Source of the DNA: CAVTSA01 sp963790575
GTDB taxonomy: Bacteria > Chloroflexota > Dormibacteria > Dormibacterales > Dormibacteraceae
Assembly: GCA_963790575.1 (NCBI GenBank)
Contig: CAWBPD010000007.1
Coordinates: 1 to 64,000 of the forward strand
Length of the DNA stretch: 64,000 nt
Direction of reading: 5' to 3'
The translations under genes and the position numbers were made by a program. Of this stretch, positions 18,617-27,134 are shown in pieces. Numbering within the stretch: position 1 is the first letter of the stretch; each line of letters opens with the position of its first letter. Below the pieces are notes generated by a model. It did not search any database and was not told the DNA's origin. It worked only from the letters and a program-made list of their open reading frames with translations.

Positions 18617-20251
18617 TCAGGCGGGAGGCCCGCTGCCCAGCGTCACGTTGGTGGTCTGGCTGGCGCCGCCCTGACCGTCGTTCCAGGTCACCTGAACGGT
18701 GGTGCCCGGGGTGTACTGCTGCAGCACCTTGGAAAGCGAGCTGGGGTCGGTGACCGACTGGCCATCGATGGCGGTGATCACGAAGGTCTGCGGCAACCCT
18801 GCCTGGGCCGCGCCGCCGTTCGCGACCAGGCCGACCACCTGAGCGCCCTGACCGGTCGTGAACTGGCTGTCGGAAACCTCCACGCCGAGGTAGCCGGGGA
18901 CTCCGATGATGACTGAAGCGGTGCGCTGCCCGGACTCGATCTGATTGATGACGGGGATGATCTTGCCGGCCGGGATCACGAATCCGTCGTTCGAGCAGTC
19001 AGACGAGGCCTGGGGGTTGCCGCTGCCACCGTTGCCGCCGTTGCCGCCGTCGCCCGGGTAACCGGGGTTGCCACCGTTGCCGCCGTTACCGCTGCTGGAC
19101 GCCGCGGTGAGCATGCCTAAGTAATGACCCTGTGCGTCGGCGAGGACGCCGCCGGAATCGCCCGCGCAGATCTGCGCCGACTCCTCGATCATGCCGGTCA
19201 GCGTCTCCGTGTCCTGGGCGCCGCCGTCGAGGCTGGCGGTAATGGTCTGATCGGTGCCCGTGATCGAACCTTGGGAGGAGGCCGGGGTGCCGCCCTGCCC
19301 GAGCGCGTTGCCGAACGCCGCCACCGCATCCCCGGTGTGGGCGGTGGCCCCGGTCTTGATGTTGATGGTGGGCAGGCCGTGGACGCCCTGCAGTTGGACC
19401 AGGGCGATGTCGGCGGTGGGATCCTCCCCCAGCACCTTGACCGGCACCGTCCTCCCGTCGGACAGCGTGGCGGTCATCGACGAGTTGCCCTCGATGACGT
19501 GGTTGTTGGTCAGGACCTCGCCGCTGGAGGTGAGGATGACGCCCGTGCCCGCGTCCTCGCCCACCGTCTGGCCCTGGGCGTTGGTCTGCACGCCGTTGAT
19601 GTCGACGATGGCGGGATCCAGCCGGCTCGCCAGCTTGGAGAGATCGATGCTCCCGGTGGCGCCACTGCCGCCGTTGCCGCCGTTGCCGTTCGGGTTGCCC
19701 CCACCGCCTCCGTTGCCGTTCCCGCCACCGCCTGTCGACGGTGGAGTGGAGGCCTGAGGTTGGTTGAAGTCGTGGCCCAGGAGCAGAGCGGCCCCGATGC
19801 CGCCGCCGAAGCCGGCCACCAGCACCATCAGACCGGCTACGACCGCGATCACCAGCAGAGCAGTGCGTCCACGGTGCCGCGTCTGGGCCTGGGATTGTGC
19901 CTGCGGGTTCCAGTAACCGTAGCCGGGATATCCGTAGTTGCCGTAGCCGGGATACCGGTACTGCTGCCCGTAGCGGTACGCACCCTGGTACTGCTGTCCG
20001 TACGGGTACCCACCTTGATACCCCTGCCCATACGGGTGGGCGCCCTGGTACCCGTGCCCTTGCGAGTCCGCACCCTGCGCGCCGTAACCCTGGTGGGTGT
20101 CCGTCGCGCCGGTGTCGGGTGGGCCGGTGTCCGGCGCCGTCTGCCAGCCCTCGGCGTCCGCCCCAGGAGCGGTCCCGGTGTCCCCGTCGGGGGGATTGGA
20201 GGGCGCCGAGGAGCCCTGCTCCTCGTGTTCACCCCGAGAGAAAGGATCCAT
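18617..20251 (-). CDS. HtrA/DegP-like membrane-anchored serine protease with PDZ domain (copy 1)
   Basis: 544 residues. A long cytoplasmic N-terminus is low-complexity and rich in Gly, Tyr, Gln and Pro (repeats of the YGQGYQG type at about 58-115), followed by one membrane helix (about 129-152). A Gly/Asn-rich linker leads to a trypsin-fold domain with His in TNNHVIEG (near 250), Asp in DPTADIALVQL (near 280) and Ser in CAGDSGGVL (near 365), and finally a PDZ-like domain (about 440-540). A further Gly/Asn stretch interrupts the domain before CSNDGFVIPAG. It should act outside the membrane in protein quality control or signalling. An adjacent paralogue has the same layout and also starts MDPF-RG. 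Confidence 0.9.
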   Translation of the reverse strand: MDPFSRGEHEEQGSSAPSNPPDGDTGTAPGADAEGWQTAPDTGPPDTGATDTHQGYGAQGADSQGHGYQGAHPYGQGYQGGYPYGQQYQGAYRYGQQYRYPGYGNYGYPGYGYWNPQAQSQAQTRHRGRTALLVIAVVAGLMVLVAGFGGGIGAALLLGHDFNQPQASTPPSTGGGGNGNGGGGGNPNGNGGNGGSGATGSIDLSKLASRLDPAIVDINGVQTNAQGQTVGEDAGTGVILTSSGEVLTNNHVIEGNSSMTATLSDGRTVPVKVLGEDPTADIALVQLQGVHGLPTINIKTGATAHTGDAVAAFGNALGQGGTPASSQGSITGTDQTITASLDGGAQDTETLTGMIEESAQICAGDSGGVLADAQGHYLGMLTAASSSGNGGNGGNPGYPGDGGNGGNGGSGNPQASSDCSNDGFVIPAGKIIPVINQIESGQRTASVIIGVPGYLGVEVSDSQFTTGQGAQVVGLVANGGAAQAGLPQTFVITAIDGQSVTDPSSLSKVLQQYTPGTTVQVTWNDGQGGASQTTNVTLGSGPPA

Positions 20252-20332
20252 CGTGCTCTCAGTGTGGGATGTGACGATGAAACGACGATGAACCGGCAGA
20301 CGGCTCTTTGGAGCCGCCTCCGCAGGAGAACC

Positions 20333-21907
20333 CTACGCCGGCGGTCCCGCCCCCAACGTGACGGTGGTGGTCTGGCTGGGGCCACCCAGGCCGTCGTTCC
20401 AGGTCACCTCCACCGCCTGTCCGGGCGAGGTCTGCTCGAGGATGGTGGTGAGGTCGTTAGGGCTCGTCACCTGGGTCGGACCGATGGCGGTGATGACGAA
20501 GCTGGGAGGAAAGCCGGCCTGCTCGGCGGCGCCTCCTTGGACCAACTGCGTGATCTGGGCCCCGTTCACGGCTGGAGGCTGGCACGATCCTTCCTCGGTA
20601 GACGCCTGGGTGCACTCCTGGACCTCGACGCCGAGGAAGCCGGGCAGCCCGATGATCACCTTTGAGGTGCGATGGCCGGAGCGAATCTGCTGGACGATGG
20701 GGATCGCCTGGGCGGTCGGGATCACGAAGCCGTCGTTCGAGCACTCACCCTGCGCCGACCCGCCGTTGCCGCCTCCACCATTGCCGCCGCCTCCGTAGCC
20801 GCCGCCGTTGTTGGGCGTCGAGGCGGCGGTCAGGATGCCCAGGTAGTCGCCCTGTGCATTGGTCAAGATGCCCCCCGAGTCCCCGGGGCAAATCTGCGCC
20901 GACATCTCGATCAGGCCGTTCAGCGTCTCGCTGCGCTCTGAGCCGTTGTCCAGGGTGGCGGTGATGGTCTGGTCCAGGTGCGTCACCTGCCCCTGGGTGG
21001 CAGACGGGGGGCCGCCCCGCCCGAGCGCGTTGCCGAACGCCGCCACCGCCTCGTCGATCGTCGCCGACGCACCGCTGCGCAGGGGGATTGCGTGCAGATT
21101 CGAGGCGCCCTGGATCTGCACCAGCGCGACGTCATCGGTGGGATCCTCGCCGAGCACCTTGATGGGATAGGTGTTGTTGTCGGCGAGCGTCGCCTGCAGC
21201 TGGTCGTCGCCCGCGATGACGTGATTGTTGGTCACGACCTCGCCGCTCCTGGTGATGATGACGCCGGTGCCGGCGTCATCCTCCACCGTCTGCCCGGTCG
21301 CATCCTCCTTGACTCCGGTGATGTCGACGATGCTTGGATCCAGCCTGGCCGCAAGAGCTTGCAGATCGACGGCGCCGCTGCGGCCCGCACCACCGGGTCG
21401 GGTGGACCCGCGCGCGCGAGCTTGCGCCGGGTGGTGCAGGCCGCGGAGGTAGGTCGCCGCGCGGAGGCCGCCACCGACCCCGACCACCAGCAGGGCCAGG
21501 CAGGCGATCACCGCCACCGCCACCAGCGCCGAACGCGACCCCCGCCGGGTCGCCGCTGGCGCGGAGGAGGCCCAATACCCGGGCCGGTAGCCGGGACTAT
21601 GACCGTAGGGCGGATAGTCATACTGCGGCCGGTCCTCGTCGCCGCGGGGGTTGTTGGCGACGTACCGCTGCCCGGGGTAGGAGTAGTACCCGTCCCAATC
21701 CGGAGGAGGATCGCCCAGCCCGGCTGGGTGGGGATTCGAAACCGCCTCGTCGCCCTGCTCAGAGGTTGGACGGTTGCCGATGGGAGGCTCGGCTGAACCA
21801 GGGGATGTCCACTCTGGGTCCTCGAAGCGAGGCGGCCCGGCGTCGCCGGAGCGGGGCGTGAGTGGACCCCGGTCCTGGCTACCATCACCCCGCGCGAAAG
21901 GATCCAT
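20333..21907 (-). CDS. HtrA/DegP-like membrane-anchored serine protease with PDZ domain (copy 2)
   Basis: About 524 residues from ATG 21907, chosen because MDPFARG matches the start of the downstream paralogue; the frame is open 29 codons upstream but would run into the divergent glpX. The layout is the same: a disordered, Tyr/Pro-rich cytosolic N-terminus, one membrane helix, a Gly/Arg linker (richer in Arg than copy 1), the catalytic triad in TNNHVIAG, DPTDDVALVQI and CPGDSGGIL, and a C-terminal PDZ-like domain. The PDZ has an insertion with two Cys (VQECTQ, EGSCQPP) absent from copy 1. It is a tandem duplicate of the downstream gene, with an 81-bp gap. Confidence 0.9.
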   Translation of the reverse strand: MDPFARGDGSQDRGPLTPRSGDAGPPRFEDPEWTSPGSAEPPIGNRPTSEQGDEAVSNPHPAGLGDPPPDWDGYYSYPGQRYVANNPRGDEDRPQYDYPPYGHSPGYRPGYWASSAPAATRRGSRSALVAVAVIACLALLVVGVGGGLRAATYLRGLHHPAQARARGSTRPGGAGRSGAVDLQALAARLDPSIVDITGVKEDATGQTVEDDAGTGVIITRSGEVVTNNHVIAGDDQLQATLADNNTYPIKVLGEDPTDDVALVQIQGASNLHAIPLRSGASATIDEAVAAFGNALGRGGPPSATQGQVTHLDQTITATLDNGSERSETLNGLIEMSAQICPGDSGGILTNAQGDYLGILTAASTPNNGGGYGGGGNGGGGNGGSAQGECSNDGFVIPTAQAIPIVQQIRSGHRTSKVIIGLPGFLGVEVQECTQASTEEGSCQPPAVNGAQITQLVQGGAAEQAGFPPSFVITAIGPTQVTSPNDLTTILEQTSPGQAVEVTWNDGLGGPSQTTTVTLGAGPPA

Positions 21908-21978
21908 CGTTTCTCGGCCACGATACGTGGGCCCGGCCGGCCTGGCCCGGACGTCGGGGGTGACGGTACCGTACTGGC

Positions 21979-22995
21979 ATGTCCAGCGCGTCACGCACGT
22001 CGTCGGTCCCGGACCGCAACCTCGCCCTGGAGCTGCTCCGCGTCACCGAGTGGGCGGCTTTGGCCTCGGCTCCGTTGCAGGGCCGTGGGGACAAGGAGGC
22101 CGCGGATCAGGCGGCCGTGGACGCGATGCGGACGGCGCTCGGCGGCGTCGACATGAGAGGTGTGGTGGTCATCGGCGAGGGGGAGAAGGACCAGGCCCCT
22201 ATGCTGTATTTCGGCGAAGAGGTCGGCAACGGCTTGGAGCCAGAGGTCGACGTCGCGGTGGATCCGATCGACGGGACCCGGCTCTGCGCCAACGGCCAGC
22301 CCGGAGCCCTGGCCGTGGTCGCGATCGCCGAGCGGGGAACCATGTGGACCAGCCACGTCCCCTACATGGACAAGATCGTGGTCGGGCGCCGCGCGCGCGG
22401 GGTGATCGACATCGAGATGCCGGTGGCCTGGAACCTGGTCCGGATCGGCAAGGCACTGGACCTCCCGCCCAAGGAGCTGACCGTGATCATCCTGGACCGG
22501 GAGCGCAACCAGCCGGTGATCGAGGCCGTGCGCGACGTGGGCTCGAGGATCCGGCTGATCGGCGACGGCGACGTGGCCGGGGCGGTGATGGCGGCGGCCG
22601 AGACGCAGTCCGGTATCCACGTCCTGATGGGTTCGGGGGGTGCTACCGAGGGCGTGGTCGCCGCCTGTGCCGTCAAATGCCTGGGCGGGGACATGCGGGG
22701 GAAGCTCCTGCTGCGCGACGACGACGAGCGCCGGCTGGCGGTGGAGGAGGGGCAGAAGCCGGGGCGGGTCTACTCGGCCGACGACCTCTGCTCGGGCGAC
22801 AACATCTTCTTCGCGGCCACCGGCATCACCGCCGGAGACCTGCTGCGGGGCGTCCGCTACGAGGGGCCGTACGCCTACACGCACTCGATGGTGCTGCGCT
22901 CGGCCACCGGCACCATGCGCTTCGTCGACGCCTTCCACGAGTCGACCAAGCTGCGGCTGCGGGGGGCGCTGGGGGCGCAGCTCAACCGGCGGTAG
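21979..22995 (+). CDS. glpX: Class II fructose-1,6-bisphosphatase (GlpX family)
   Basis: 338 residues with the lithium-sensitive phosphatase-fold motifs of GlpX: VVVIGEGEKDQAPMLY (near 62), VDVAVDPIDGTRL (near 92), the GDGDVAGAV region near 195 and GSGGATEGVVAA near 218. It hydrolyses fructose 1,6-bisphosphate to fructose 6-phosphate in gluconeogenesis; some homologues also act on sedoheptulose bisphosphate. The start lies only 71 bp from the divergent HtrA-like start, so promoters overlap there. It is the only FBPase seen in the window. Confidence 0.93.
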   Translation: MSSASRTSSVPDRNLALELLRVTEWAALASAPLQGRGDKEAADQAAVDAMRTALGGVDMRGVVVIGEGEKDQAPMLYFGEEVGNGLEPEVDVAVDPIDGTRLCANGQPGALAVVAIAERGTMWTSHVPYMDKIVVGRRARGVIDIEMPVAWNLVRIGKALDLPPKELTVIILDRERNQPVIEAVRDVGSRIRLIGDGDVAGAVMAAAETQSGIHVLMGSGGATEGVVAACAVKCLGGDMRGKLLLRDDDERRLAVEEGQKPGRVYSADDLCSGDNIFFAATGITAGDLLRGVRYEGPYAYTHSMVLRSATGTMRFVDAFHESTKLRLRGALGAQLNRR

Positions 22996-23010
22996 ACAGG
23001 GGTCGGAGGT

Positions 23011-23330
23011 CGGGTCCCAAACCCCCGCGCGGCGGCGACCTGCCGGGCCCTGCCGGTCATGTGAGGGGCGTGGTTGCTCGCGACTTCGGGCTGAGTAGGC
23101 AGCAAGGGTGGTGGTTGTGCGGTTGCGCTGACGTGGGAGCGACTTCGGGCTGGCCGCCCGAGCGCTTCGCGCACGGCTGAGTAGGCACCGAGGGTGGTGG
23201 TTGTGCGGTTCTGATTGTTTTACTTGGGTGGCTCCGCCCCCAAGCCCCCGCGGCGGCGCTGGCCGCCGGGCCCTGCCGGGTCAGCAGTGGTTGGTGCTCT
23301 CGTGAAGGCGGCGCTGGCTCGCTTCGGGCT
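23011..23330. repeat. Degenerate imperfect tandem repeats in a long non-coding gap
   Basis: Three kinds of imperfect repeat unit recur. A CCCCCGCGCGGCGGCG-CTGCCGGGCCCTGCCGG block is at about 23020-23058 and again at 23245-23281. A GAGTAGGCA(N)C(N)AGGGTGGTGGTTGTGCGGTT block is at about 23093-23124 and 23179-23210. A CTTCGGGCTG block appears at 23084, 23144 and 23321. The gap between glpX and the LapA-like gene (over 400 bp) holds no convincing gene apart from a possible 39-codon frame at its end. The organisation suggests slipped duplications of decayed sequence. Confidence 0.5.
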
Positions 23331-23414
23331 GGCGCCCGAGCTGCGCCCGCTTGTGCGTGACCGCACGGTTCCTACGCGAGCTCACCGGTGGCCGCCGGTG
23401 GTGACGGGTGTTGC

Positions 23415-23534
23415 GTGCGCGAGTGGGCCCCCGTCACAAGGGTTCCTGCGGCATACTTCCCTGAGACCAAGGTGCCGGTGCCGAGCGAAGTGGTGGCTCC
23501 CCAGCCGGTGCTGGTCCAGGAGGTGGTTTCGTGA
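23415..23534 (+). CDS. Possible 39-residue leader peptide before the LapA-like gene
   Basis: A GTG-initiated frame whose stop overlaps the GTG start of the LapA-like gene by 4 bp (GTGA). The product is Val/Pro-rich (TKVPVPSEVVAPQPVLVQEV). The coupling to the next gene is the main argument for it; there is no clear ribosome binding site and no recognised family. It may equally be the tail of a decayed gene. Confidence 0.25.
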   Translation: MREWAPVTRVPAAYFPETKVPVPSEVVAPQPVLVQEVVS

Positions 23535-24022
23535 CGGCCGGGCTGCGTTCGCTGTTCGGGATCCTGATCGCGATCGTGCTGGTCGCGCTCGGCATCTACG
23601 GGCTCCAGAACCAGGAGCATATCGCGGTCTACTTCCTCTTCTTCACCTTCAACGGCACCCAGGCCTGGATCCCGGCCGGCCTGTTCGCGCTTCTGATCTT
23701 CGCCATCTGCCTGGTCTACGGCCTGCTCTCGGGCACGGTGTGGCTGTTCCGGCGCCGGCGATTGGTCCGGGCGACCTCCGAGCACCACTCGCGGGCGGAG
23801 TCGCTGTCCAGGCAATTGGAGGAGGCCCGGGCCGAGGTCGCCCGTCTGCGCGCGCCCGCCGCGCGCCGCGAGGAGCAACGCCCGGTCACCGAAGCGCTCA
23901 AGCCCGCTCGCGTGGCCGAGCCCCCGGCATCCTCTCCCGAGCCCCGCGCGCAGGCCGCAGCACAGTCCCAGGAACCCGAGGCACCCACTCCCGAAGCCCG
24001 CGGGCAACAAGCTCAGGATTAG
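23531..24022 (+). CDS. LapA-domain (DUF1049-like) membrane protein
   Basis: 163 residues from GTG 23531. Two membrane helices (about 8-30 and 45-72) flank the short loop with QNQEHIAVYFLFFTF, the typical LapA arrangement. An Arg-rich stop-transfer stretch (RRRRL), a coiled coil (about 85-110) and a disordered Pro/Ala/Glu-rich tail follow. LapA in E. coli works with LapB in lipopolysaccharide assembly control; in distant phyla the role is unknown. It is cytosol-facing at the C-terminus. Confidence 0.75.
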   Translation: MTAGLRSLFGILIAIVLVALGIYGLQNQEHIAVYFLFFTFNGTQAWIPAGLFALLIFAICLVYGLLSGTVWLFRRRRLVRATSEHHSRAESLSRQLEEARAEVARLRAPAARREEQRPVTEALKPARVAEPPASSPEPRAQAAAQSQEPEAPTPEARGQQAQD

Positions 24023-24023
24023 G

Positions 24024-24087
24024 CCCGCTTTCGCGCGAAGAGGGCCTTATGGGGCGCTCGACGGGCCCCCTTGCATGCGAAAGCGGG
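24024..24087. repeat. Fixed-geometry inverted repeat (50-bp type, divergent member)
   Basis: A perfect 11-bp outer arm (CCCGCTTTCGC with GCGAAAGCGGG) plus a partly pairing GGGCC inner arm. In the register of the other copies the span from 24031 to 24080 is again 50 bp. Its inner left end is TTA, but the invariant TAG of the right arm is not present. It begins just after the LapA-like stop. Confidence 0.65.
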
Positions 24088-24196
24088 GGCGGGGTATTCA
24101 CTACCCCCGAGATCGCGGGAGCTCCGCGCCGAGGCTTTTACCCGATTCCCCCCGTGAAGGCAGGTCCCAGGCGCGCGCAGCACAGGTCACGCTCAT

Positions 24197-24290
24197 TCGG
24201 GGCTCCCAGGGGGTCTGCAGACCCCCGATCGCCGGCAGTCGGGGCTCCCAGGGGGTCTGCAGACCCCCGATCGCCGGCATTCGGGGCTCG
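24197..24290. repeat. 42-bp tandem repeat with an 18-bp CTGCAG-centred palindrome
   Basis: Units start at 24197 and 24239, with a partial third at 24281, all 42 bp apart. Each full unit carries the perfect palindrome GGGGGTCTGCAGACCCCC. The unit length equals that of the unrelated repeat at 15897. It lies before the convergent end of the ROK repressor gene. The remaining stretch 24088-24196 shows no gene. Confidence 0.85.
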
Positions 24291-24328
24291 TGCCCTCGCC
24301 AGCAAACGCACCGATACCCCCGGGCGGG

Positions 24329-25567
24329 CTATGCGGGGGCCGCCGTCGTGCCCAGCTGATCGCGCCAGGCCTGTTGAAGTGCGATCTGGACCGCACCCGT
24401 GACCACCGCGTTCTCTGCCAGCGTCGACAGTTCGACGGCGGGTGGAAACAGCACCAGGGGTGCCAGCTTGCGCTCGATCGCGACCCGCAGGCCCTCGCCG
24501 GCACGGGCGATGCCGCCGCCGACGACGACCGTGTCCGGGTCCAGCGCCAGGACAATAGGGGCGACCGCACGCGCGAAGATCCCGGCCACGTCGTCGACCA
24601 GCCTCCCCGCCAGGGCGTCGCCGGCGGCGGCTGCGGTGAAGGTGGCGGCGGCGGGGTCGTCGCCGTCCGCCAGGTGCGCTGCGAGCAAGCTGTCCGGGTG
24701 GCTGCGAGCAAGGCTCCAGGCGTGGCGGCCGATGGCGGCGGTGCCGATGCGTCGCTCCAGGGGGCCGAGGCCGTGCTGCTCACCCGCGTCGCCTCTGGGG
24801 TCGACCGAGATGTAGCCGATCTCTCCCGCCGCGGCCGCGTGACCACGGAGGAGTTGGTGACCGATGACGACGCCGGCGCCGATGCGATCCCCCCACTGGA
24901 CCGCGAGCAGAATGCCCCCCTCCCCTCGGGTCCGCTCGATGGCGAGTGCCGCCAGGTTGGCGTCGTTGTCGAGTTGGATCGGGCAGGAGAAGGTCCGGGC
25001 CAGATGCTGGTGCAGATCGATGTGCTCCCAGCGCTCGACGCTCGGCACCAGGCGCGTCCGCCCGGTGGCGCGGTCCTGCACGCCGGGAGAACCGACCGCG
25101 ACCGCGACGATCTTCTCCGCGACCAGGTCGGCGGTGGCGAGCGCCTGCCGGGCCGCCTGGTCCAGCGCGTCGAGCAGGGCCGCCGCCTCGGGCGCGTGAA
25201 CCGACCGCCGCACCAGGGCGAGCTGCCGGCCGGTGAGGTCGGCGATCGCCGCTGCCACCGAGTGGGGCCCGACGTCGAGTCCCAGCACCTGCGCCACACC
25301 GCCGTTGAGCGCCACGCGGGTGGCGGGCCGTCCCATCCGCCGGGCGGCCCCGGGCGCGAGCTGAGTGAGAAGGCCCTCTTCGACGAGGTCGGCGACGACC
25401 AGCGAGACCGTCGGCCGTGCGAGCCCCGTGCGCTGCGTCAGCTCGGTGATGCGAAGGGGATCGGGGGCGGCGCGGCGGAGCGCATCGAGCACGGCCGCGC
25501 GGTTCAGCCGGCGGAGGACGACGGTTCCCCCAGCGGTGGCTCCGGGCGCGGAATCGTGGCTGGTCAT
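24329..25567 (-). CDS. ROK-family transcriptional repressor (NagC/XylR type)
   Basis: 412 residues from ATG 25567; an upstream ATG at 25612 would overlap the divergent gene. The N-terminal winged helix (LNRAAVLDALRRA, ITELTQRTGLARPTVSLVVADL) is followed by a ROK sugar-binding domain with LGLDVGPHSV, LDNDANLAALA and GEIGYISVD. The zinc motif of ROK kinases is replaced (DAGEQHG), typical of regulators that do not bind zinc strongly. The 44-bp gap to the divergent LLM gene should hold the regulated promoters, so it may control that oxidoreductase and itself. Confidence 0.85.
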   Translation of the reverse strand: MTSHDSAPGATAGGTVVLRRLNRAAVLDALRRAAPDPLRITELTQRTGLARPTVSLVVADLVEEGLLTQLAPGAARRMGRPATRVALNGGVAQVLGLDVGPHSVAAAIADLTGRQLALVRRSVHAPEAAALLDALDQAARQALATADLVAEKIVAVAVGSPGVQDRATGRTRLVPSVERWEHIDLHQHLARTFSCPIQLDNDANLAALAIERTRGEGGILLAVQWGDRIGAGVVIGHQLLRGHAAAAGEIGYISVDPRGDAGEQHGLGPLERRIGTAAIGRHAWSLARSHPDSLLAAHLADGDDPAAATFTAAAAGDALAGRLVDDVAGIFARAVAPIVLALDPDTVVVGGGIARAGEGLRVAIERKLAPLVLFPPAVELSTLAENAVVTGAVQIALQQAWRDQLGTTAAPA

Positions 25568-25611
25568 GGCTGGCGGTGACGAGACCGTACCAGCCGGGTA
25601 GGTTGACGGCA

Positions 25612-26436
25612 ATGACGAACCGCACTTTTCGATTCGGCGCCCTGGCCACGCCGCAGAGTCCCGAGAGGTGGCTGGCCACCGCGCGCCAGGCGGCGGAGCT
25701 CGGCTACTCGACGCTCCTGATGCCGGACGGCGTCCAGCTGCCGGCGACTCTTCCCTCGCTCGCTGCCGCCGCGACTGCGGCGCCCGGCCTTCGCGTCAGC
25801 CCCTTCGTGATGGCGACCGTCCTGCATCCCCCGCGCCTCCTGGCCTGGGAGGCGCACTCGATGACGCAGCTGACGGGGGGCCGCTTCGACCTCGGCATCG
25901 GGACCGGCCTGCCCGCGATCGTCAACCAGGCCGCCGAGCTGTTGGGCGAGCAGCCGCTGACCGGTGCTCAGCGGCTGCGGCGCGTGCGGGAGACGATCGA
26001 CCGGCTGCGCGAGCTTGACGGGGAGGGCCACACCCCGGTCATGATGGCGGTGGGTGGGCCTCGGGCCATGGCGCTGGCCGGTGAGAAGGCCGACATCGTG
26101 ACCATCGGTGCCGGCGCTCTCGCCGCTCGCGAACAGGTCCGGACGAGCATGGACGCGCTGCTCCAGGCGGCCGGCGCGCGGGCCGACGCGATCGAGATCT
26201 CGATGAATGTCTTCGTCGTCGGCGACCAGGCGCCGCCCTGGATGGAGCGGTTTCTGGGCACCGATGCGTCCGCCATGCGCGAGGCCAACTCGCTCGCGAT
26301 GCTGCGGGGCTCGACGCAAGAGATGGTCGACGAGCTGGAGCGCCGCCGGGACCGGTTCGGCGCCACCTACATCACCGTGCAGGGCGCCTTCATGGAAGCG
26401 CTGGCCCCGGTGGTCGAGGCCCTGGCTGGCAGATAA
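25612..26436 (+). CDS. Luciferase-like (F420-type) oxidoreductase
   Basis: 274 residues from ATG 25612. It has the TIM-barrel pattern of the LLM superfamily: FRFGALATPQSPERWLATARQAAELGYSTLLMPDG, TGGRFDLGIGTGLP near 100 and VMMAVGGPRAMALAGEKADIVTIG near 150. The TGGRxxLGIGTG motif and its overall shape match the family of F420-dependent enzymes found in mycobacteria and Chloroflexota. FMN use cannot be excluded. It is divergent from a ROK repressor that probably regulates it. Confidence 0.83.
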   Translation: MTNRTFRFGALATPQSPERWLATARQAAELGYSTLLMPDGVQLPATLPSLAAAATAAPGLRVSPFVMATVLHPPRLLAWEAHSMTQLTGGRFDLGIGTGLPAIVNQAAELLGEQPLTGAQRLRRVRETIDRLRELDGEGHTPVMMAVGGPRAMALAGEKADIVTIGAGALAAREQVRTSMDALLQAAGARADAIEISMNVFVVGDQAPPWMERFLGTDASAMREANSLAMLRGSTQEMVDELERRRDRFGATYITVQGAFMEALAPVVEALAGR

Positions 26437-26463
26437 CCCCCCGTCGGAGCCAAAAGACCGCGA

Positions 26464-26484
26464 GTTGGTGCACCGTGCACCAAC
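26464..26484. repeat. GTTGGTGCAC inverted repeat between convergent genes
   Basis: GTTGGTGCAC, one C, then its reverse complement. It is the near-identical single-palindrome form also seen at 8659. It fills the 57-bp gap between the LLM oxidoreductase and the end of the PIN toxin gene, where a bidirectional terminator would sit. Confidence 0.7.
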
Positions 26485-26493
26485 GCCCCAGTG

Positions 26494-26901
26494 TCAGGCG
26501 ACGACGATCACCTCGACTCCGACGGCCTCGTACGTGCTGCGGGCCCGCGCGTCCCGGGTGGCGAGGGGCGCACCGTGCTCCCTGGCCGCCAACGCCACCA
26601 GCGCGTCGTAAGCGGCACCTCCTGCGATGCCGAGGCGGCTCAGCGTGTCGGGCAGTCCCCGAGCCTGCCGATCGCTCAGAAGCAGGGGCGGCGCGAACTC
26701 CGAGTTGAGCAAACGAGCTGCGTCCCGTGGCTCCAGCCGCGCATCCCCGGGCAGGCGGGTGAGAACGGAATAGGTCTCGACGAGAGCGTGACCGCTCAGG
26801 GCGATCTCACGCCTGTTCCACCACTTCATCACGGTCGCGTGGTCCGGATGCGAGGCGACAACCAAAGGAACTGCGACGCTGGTGTCGACTGCGACCGTCA
26901 C
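26494..26901 (-). CDS. PIN-domain ribonuclease toxin (VapC-like)
   Basis: 135 residues with the PIN acidic residues: Asp in AVDTSVAVP (position 6), Glu in LVETYSVLTRL (near 43), Asp in AYDALVALAA (near 98) and Asp in ATRDARA (near 117). PIN toxins cleave RNA when freed from the antitoxin. Its ATG overlaps the stop of the antitoxin gene by 4 bp, the usual order for a toxin-antitoxin operon. Confidence 0.88.
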   Translation of the reverse strand: MTVAVDTSVAVPLVVASHPDHATVMKWWNRREIALSGHALVETYSVLTRLPGDARLEPRDAARLLNSEFAPPLLLSDRQARGLPDTLSRLGIAGGAAYDALVALAAREHGAPLATRDARARSTYEAVGVEVIVVA

Positions 26902-27134
26902 TTGCGGCCGGCGTCGATGAGCGCGAACACCACATCGTCAGTCACCTCGGTGTCGCTCACCGCCACCAGCCTTCCGTTCTCCTCCACCAGGCGTGCGGTC
27001 CGGCCCGCGGGCACGATCTGCACACCAGCGCCGTAGGCAGAGATGTCAACGGTGGTGCCGGGGAGCAAGCCCAGCGCGTCGCGGATCGACTTCGGCAGGA
27101 CGATTCGACCAGCCCTGTCGATGATCGCCTCCAT
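26898..27134 (-). CDS. AbrB/MazE-type antitoxin
   Basis: About 78 residues. The swapped-hairpin AbrB motif is at the N-terminus (MEAIIDRAGRIVLPKSIRDALGLLPGTTVDI), followed by a C-terminal tail that would wrap the toxin. ATG 27134 gives the usual start of the fold; a GTG at 27143 would add three residues. It is the first gene of the pair with the PIN toxin and presumably represses the operon. TTGGGA and TCCCAA half-sites flank its start. Confidence 0.85.
   Translation of the reverse strand: MEAIIDRAGRIVLPKSIRDALGLLPGTTVDISAYGAGVQIVPAGRTARLVEENGRLVAVSDTEVTDDVVFALIDAGRK

Noticed and set aside
24197..24290. Possible minimal CRISPR array.
   Set aside because: The 42-bp units are back to back with no unique spacers and a perfect 18-bp internal palindrome, and there are no cas genes.
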